This document shows, piece after piece, positions 60,901 to 64,000 of a DNA stretch of 64,000 bases. A program made the translations under genes and the position numbers. Within the stretch, counting starts at the first letter, position 1. The number at the start of each line of letters is the position of its first letter. This DNA is from Seminavis robusta (taxonomy: Eukaryota > Bacillariophyta > Bacillariophyceae > Naviculales > Naviculaceae): positions 1 to 64,000 of the forward strand of contig CAICTM010000419.1 in the NCBI GenBank assembly GCA_903772945.1, given 5' to 3'. Under the pieces are notes generated by a model. That model was not told the DNA's origin. It did no database searches and was given only the letters and a program-made list of their open reading frames with translations.

Positions 60901-63075
60901 CATGGCGAGTGAGGCACAAAACCTTGCGCACCAACAGGAAGCAGATGCCATCCAACCGTACATACCTTGGTAAAGAGCTTGCAGGAGAACAAATACCTGA
61001 CAAGGCTCTCGCGCTGACGACCAAGCCGTGAAACCCACAATGTCGGCGAAGAACACAGTGCATTCGGGGAAGAGTTCGGCAATAGGCTCGTCATGGCTGT
61101 CTTTGGAAGTATTCAAGTCGTGGGTCGCATCTCGTTTGAGAATATTGGTCAGCCGATTCTTGATGCCCAGCCCAAGGTGCTGGTCCTTTGAAGTGTTTTC
61201 TGCCTCCATCAGTTGATCTCTCACTTTCTGTGTTGGCCACGTACAGAGAGCAGAAACATATGAGAAAATGAAATCAATCTTCACCATTGCGGGGAACAAA
61301 TGATCACAAAATACAGGTACGTACCTTGGGAAAGAGCGACGAGACAATGGCTGTAGACTTGGTAGCCTTGTCCAGCACAATCCTTTGTCTCTTTTCGACG
61401 AGGAAGTCATAGAAAAGGAACATAAAGATGACCACAATGTACAGAACGGCGATTGCCAGAGTAAAGTTCAGTGGTCCGGAAGTGATAAGATCATTGTAGA
61501 ATTCCTGGGTGGGGTAGACTCGAATCTGGTGATCGCACAACGAGTTGTTGAGAAAGACGCCATGGAGGGTACCATCTTTGACCACTTCCGATCCAAAGTA
61601 TCCCACTCGTTTGTGCGACTCGAATTGCGATTCGTGGTGGTCTCCAATCCCCACGACGTGAGTCTCTTCACCCTGTACAATGTAAGTGAACTGGCGCGGA
61701 CTAGCAGGTCCTTGACACGAGTTTTCAAGGACAACATAGAGACTGCAGTTACTGATGGAAGGAAGTATGTTCTGGAGGTAGGATGCCCAATGGATGTAGA
61801 CTGACATCATGGCCACGACTCTGCGACTACTCATTTGAAAGCTGTCAAAGATGGGGAAGTGCACTGGTGATAAGGGATCGCCCTCGTAGGATACTTGAAC
61901 AGAGATGACACGCAATACGGAGACAAAGTTGGATTGCAACCGCATTGGTGAGGCAGGGAAGCCATCAGCATCCAGCAGACATCCATTGATCAACTCCAGT
62001 TCTTACCTTCTTTCATTTGTTTGGCACTCATGAGAAAGGCCAAGAGCGACGTCACTGGATGTGGATTCGATATGGTACCTGGTTTGCCGACCAGAAAGGA
62101 GCCGACAAAGGCCGTCTTGTGCTGCAAAATCCAAAAGGACGCGTCACGAAGTTGGGGTTGGCGTAGTGAGTTGACGTTGACACGGTTGCCATTGTGTGCC
62201 AAGGGACTGCCTTGCCACTGGGGAAGATAGTAGCTCTCTGAGAGGCCATCTTCTGGGACGGGCATACTTGATGCATTAAAGTAGCGCATGACATCAACCG
62301 TTCGATTGGAAACGATTCTTCGTTGCTGATCGTACGTATCATCTCCAAACTGATTAATGCCCAATGCGTCCTGGTAGTCAGAGATCTCCTTGCTACCGGT
62401 AAAAGAGAGGATAGAGGCGTGGTGTCGCTGAGTTAGTGACAAGGGTACGGTACGGTATGGTCATGCTGATTGGTGTCGGGCTGTATGGTACCGGTATACT
62501 TACATCCATGCATTATTGTGTGGGTCGTTGACAAACTCATCCCACTTTTGGAATTGATGGGCATGTACTACAGGATTAATGGTAACCGCGAGTGCACCAG
62601 AAAGATCTTTTGCATTCTGCGCGCGTAAGTGAAAGTGTGGTAGCGAGACGAAGGGGAAAGGAGTGCCCTCCTCGACACTTTGCGAGGTGAGCTGCACTCC
62701 CAGACCACCAATGGCGCCCATCTTGTGAACAATGCCTTCGTAGCTTTCAATGATCTTGGAGGTTGCGGCCTCGTACTGGTTTGCAAACTCGGCCGATTCG
62801 CGACTCTTTTGGACTGCGTAGACGATCCAGCAAACCACAACCGCCTTGGCAATCAGCATCAGAATCACAACATGCCGAAGTCGAGACACATTCCTCGTTT
62901 CGTTTCTGGTAATCTCGTTCGTATGATGGGTAGTGGGAACTGATGTCGAAGTTTCCCCGTTGCTGCTTTGCTCGACGTCGTCATTGTCATTCCCGCTGAC
63001 CCTCGACGAGGAGTAGCTCGACGAGCTCCCGTCGTTGATTTGGGCATCTTCGTTCTCGACGGTAGCCGGCGTCAT
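57907..63075 (-). CDS. Receptor-type nucleotidyl cyclase fused to a cyclic-nucleotide phosphodiesterase, 17 exons
   Basis: Exons (descending): 63075-62504, 62392-62007, 61893-61325, 61227-60966, 60868-60831, 60742-60730, 60655-60632, 60554-60394, 60310-60275, 60189-60174, 60077-59779, 59696-59436, 59330-59321, 59225-58963, 58860-58737, 58627-58419, 58275-57907. All introns are GT-AG, 74-143 bp, with phases matching; 3612 nt, 1203 residues. Layout: cytosolic tail; span 1 (69-88); extracellular sensor domain; span 2 (about 462-484); class III cyclase with FADIVGFT (metal Asp571), VETIGD (Glu611, Asp615) and LFGDTVNTASR (Asn694, Arg698); then a PDEase_I domain with HNFEHACH (876-883), HDVNHRGVSN (His939, Asp940) and SDVAHTMQHW (Asp1077). 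So one protein could make and destroy cGMP or cAMP at the plasma membrane. Glu611 favours GTP, but Gln687 stands where guanylate cyclases have Cys. Confidence 0.9.
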
Positions 63076-64000
63076 GATTGTCTTTTGGTTCTTCGAATGG
63101 GATCAAGAGAGTATCAAGAGCAAAAAATAAGCAAAAACGGCAAGCTAGCGTGATCAAAGCAGTCTCCTGCGCCTTACTTGATCATCTCCAGTGAAGTGAT
63201 GCCGACATGCCGATACATGTACTAGTACCGTCATAGAATTGCGTACCAGTAGAACATGGGGAAAATGTGGTTGTTTTGTGAATGCCTGAATTACCAGGGA
63301 AACTCGGGAAACCTCCTTCAATCAGCATTGATACAAGAGACATCGCTACCAGCTACAACATTTCTGCAACTCCCGGAAAATCTGATTGAGCTGGCGGAAG
63401 CCTCTCGCCAACTCTTCCGTCTCTCGAGTATCACTCGGTAACTCGGCAAGAATGTAGAGTGTGAGGTACGTACCGTACTACTAGTAGTAGCTACTAGTAG
63501 CTGAAGAGGGATGACCTGGAGACTCGAGGCTTGCGAGCCTTGATAAGCACACAAGGGTCACTGTAGATACTTCTCGGCTATTGGCTATTGAATACCATAC
63601 CGGTACTCGAGTAGCTGGCTACTAGCTCTAGGGGGTGCAAAGTACACCAGAGTCGAGTCGAGTCGACCAGTATTAGTACCGTACCACCTACATGTGGGTA
63701 TGTGGGTGAGTCGAATACTCTTCCGCTAATTTTGCTCCCTTGTCCTTCCTGGTTTTCCTCCATGCACCCCCCTTCCCTGCCCCCCTTGTTTTGCCCTGCT
63801 CGCGTCCTCATTGCTCTCCCCGTATGCCCACCACACCAGCCACCCACCACCGCAGCCACTGCTTTGCCTAGCCTCGCCCCCCTCGCTCCTTACCGTATCT
63901 ATTTAGTATTTATTTATTTCCTTATACAAGCGACCCCAACCACACAAGTCTCGTGTTGTCATCCGGGTCTATTTGGATCTGGACAAAACAAATAATTCAA
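63076..64000. other. Upstream region of the cyclase gene
   Basis: Contains palindrome clusters (GTACGTACCGTACTACTAGTAGTAGC near 63466, split here into its parts ACGTACCGTA and CTACTAGTAG) and a C-rich tract near 63760-63900. No open frame shows family features. Confidence 0.5.

Noticed and set aside
57907-63075. Several separate small genes on the minus strand
   Set aside because: The pieces join through consistent GT-AG introns with correct phases into one cyclase-phosphodiesterase, so they are exons and not independent genes.
1-64000. CRISPR arrays, operons, prokaryotic regulatory sites
   Set aside because: The window is eukaryotic; the repeated short words are palindromes without regular spacers.

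Overview
The window looks like nuclear DNA of a diatom, probably a raphid pennate with an expanded genome. The evidence is: eukaryotic genes with GT-AG introns of about 75-145 bp; two preproteins with the stramenopile plastid signature (signal peptide cleaved before Phe); a receptor-type nucleotidyl cyclase fused to a cyclic-nucleotide phosphodiesterase, an architecture known from diatoms; and long gene-poor stretches full of short palindromes (ACCGGT, CTAGCTAG, TACTAGTA). Species is not provable from sequence alone; Seminavis-like is only a guess. Several usable starts lie inside longer open frames, so I chose the first ATG that gives a sensible N-terminus.

Layout. 0-3 kb: an F-box/propeller protein and a multi-pass membrane protein with a TLC-like motif. 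4-8.3 kb: a decayed Mutator-like DNA transposon and, facing it, a frameshifted gene with an RPA-like OB fold. 8.7-14 kb: an ankyrin protein, the first member of a type II membrane family (family G below), and a MAPEG gene with a decayed sister. 14-20.7 kb: a tandem segmental duplication whose copies each carry a small gene with an RVxF-like motif; a distant third member is at 24.4 kb. 20.9-24 kb: a plastid-targeted repeat protein and a secreted three-exon protein. 25-29.4 kb: no gene I can support. 29.4-36.4 kb: a Ser-rich membrane protein, the RNA polymerase I subunit RPA43, another family G gene and a plastid-type SnoaL-like protein. 37-57.3 kb: the core of the family G array, interrupted by a duplicated His-Me-finger zinc-loop gene and a DsbA/FrnE-like gene with TGA at its active-site Cys. 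57.9-63.1 kb: the cyclase-phosphodiesterase, which I resolve into 17 exons, all phases agreeing.

Family G dominates the window: eight loci and nine domain copies (9.9, 33.2, 37.1, 39.5, 42.1, 44.9, 49.1 with two domains, and 55.4 kb). Each has a short cytosolic tail, one transmembrane anchor, a variable low-complexity stem and a domain of about 260-300 residues. The domain holds, in order, SLVTSFWA, NPHxxQVVxILD, NCxHF, YYEMFxYATxP, NADQAFDD, a Cys before SWDGYxFxR, MNExGxENAALxALL and CxVIxxWHxH. Order and spacing recall GT-A glycosyltransferases (nucleotide-binding first half, DxD-like acidic centre, C-terminal acceptor half), so Golgi-lumen transferase is my working inference, not a demonstrated function.

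The most notable items are the plastid protein with seven evenly spaced FIDDPYG motifs (a candidate multivalent linker), the family G array, the cyclase-phosphodiesterase with 10-, 13-, 16- and 24-nt microexons, the TGA-for-Cys DsbA-like gene, and the doubled His-Me zinc loop that lacks its catalytic residues.
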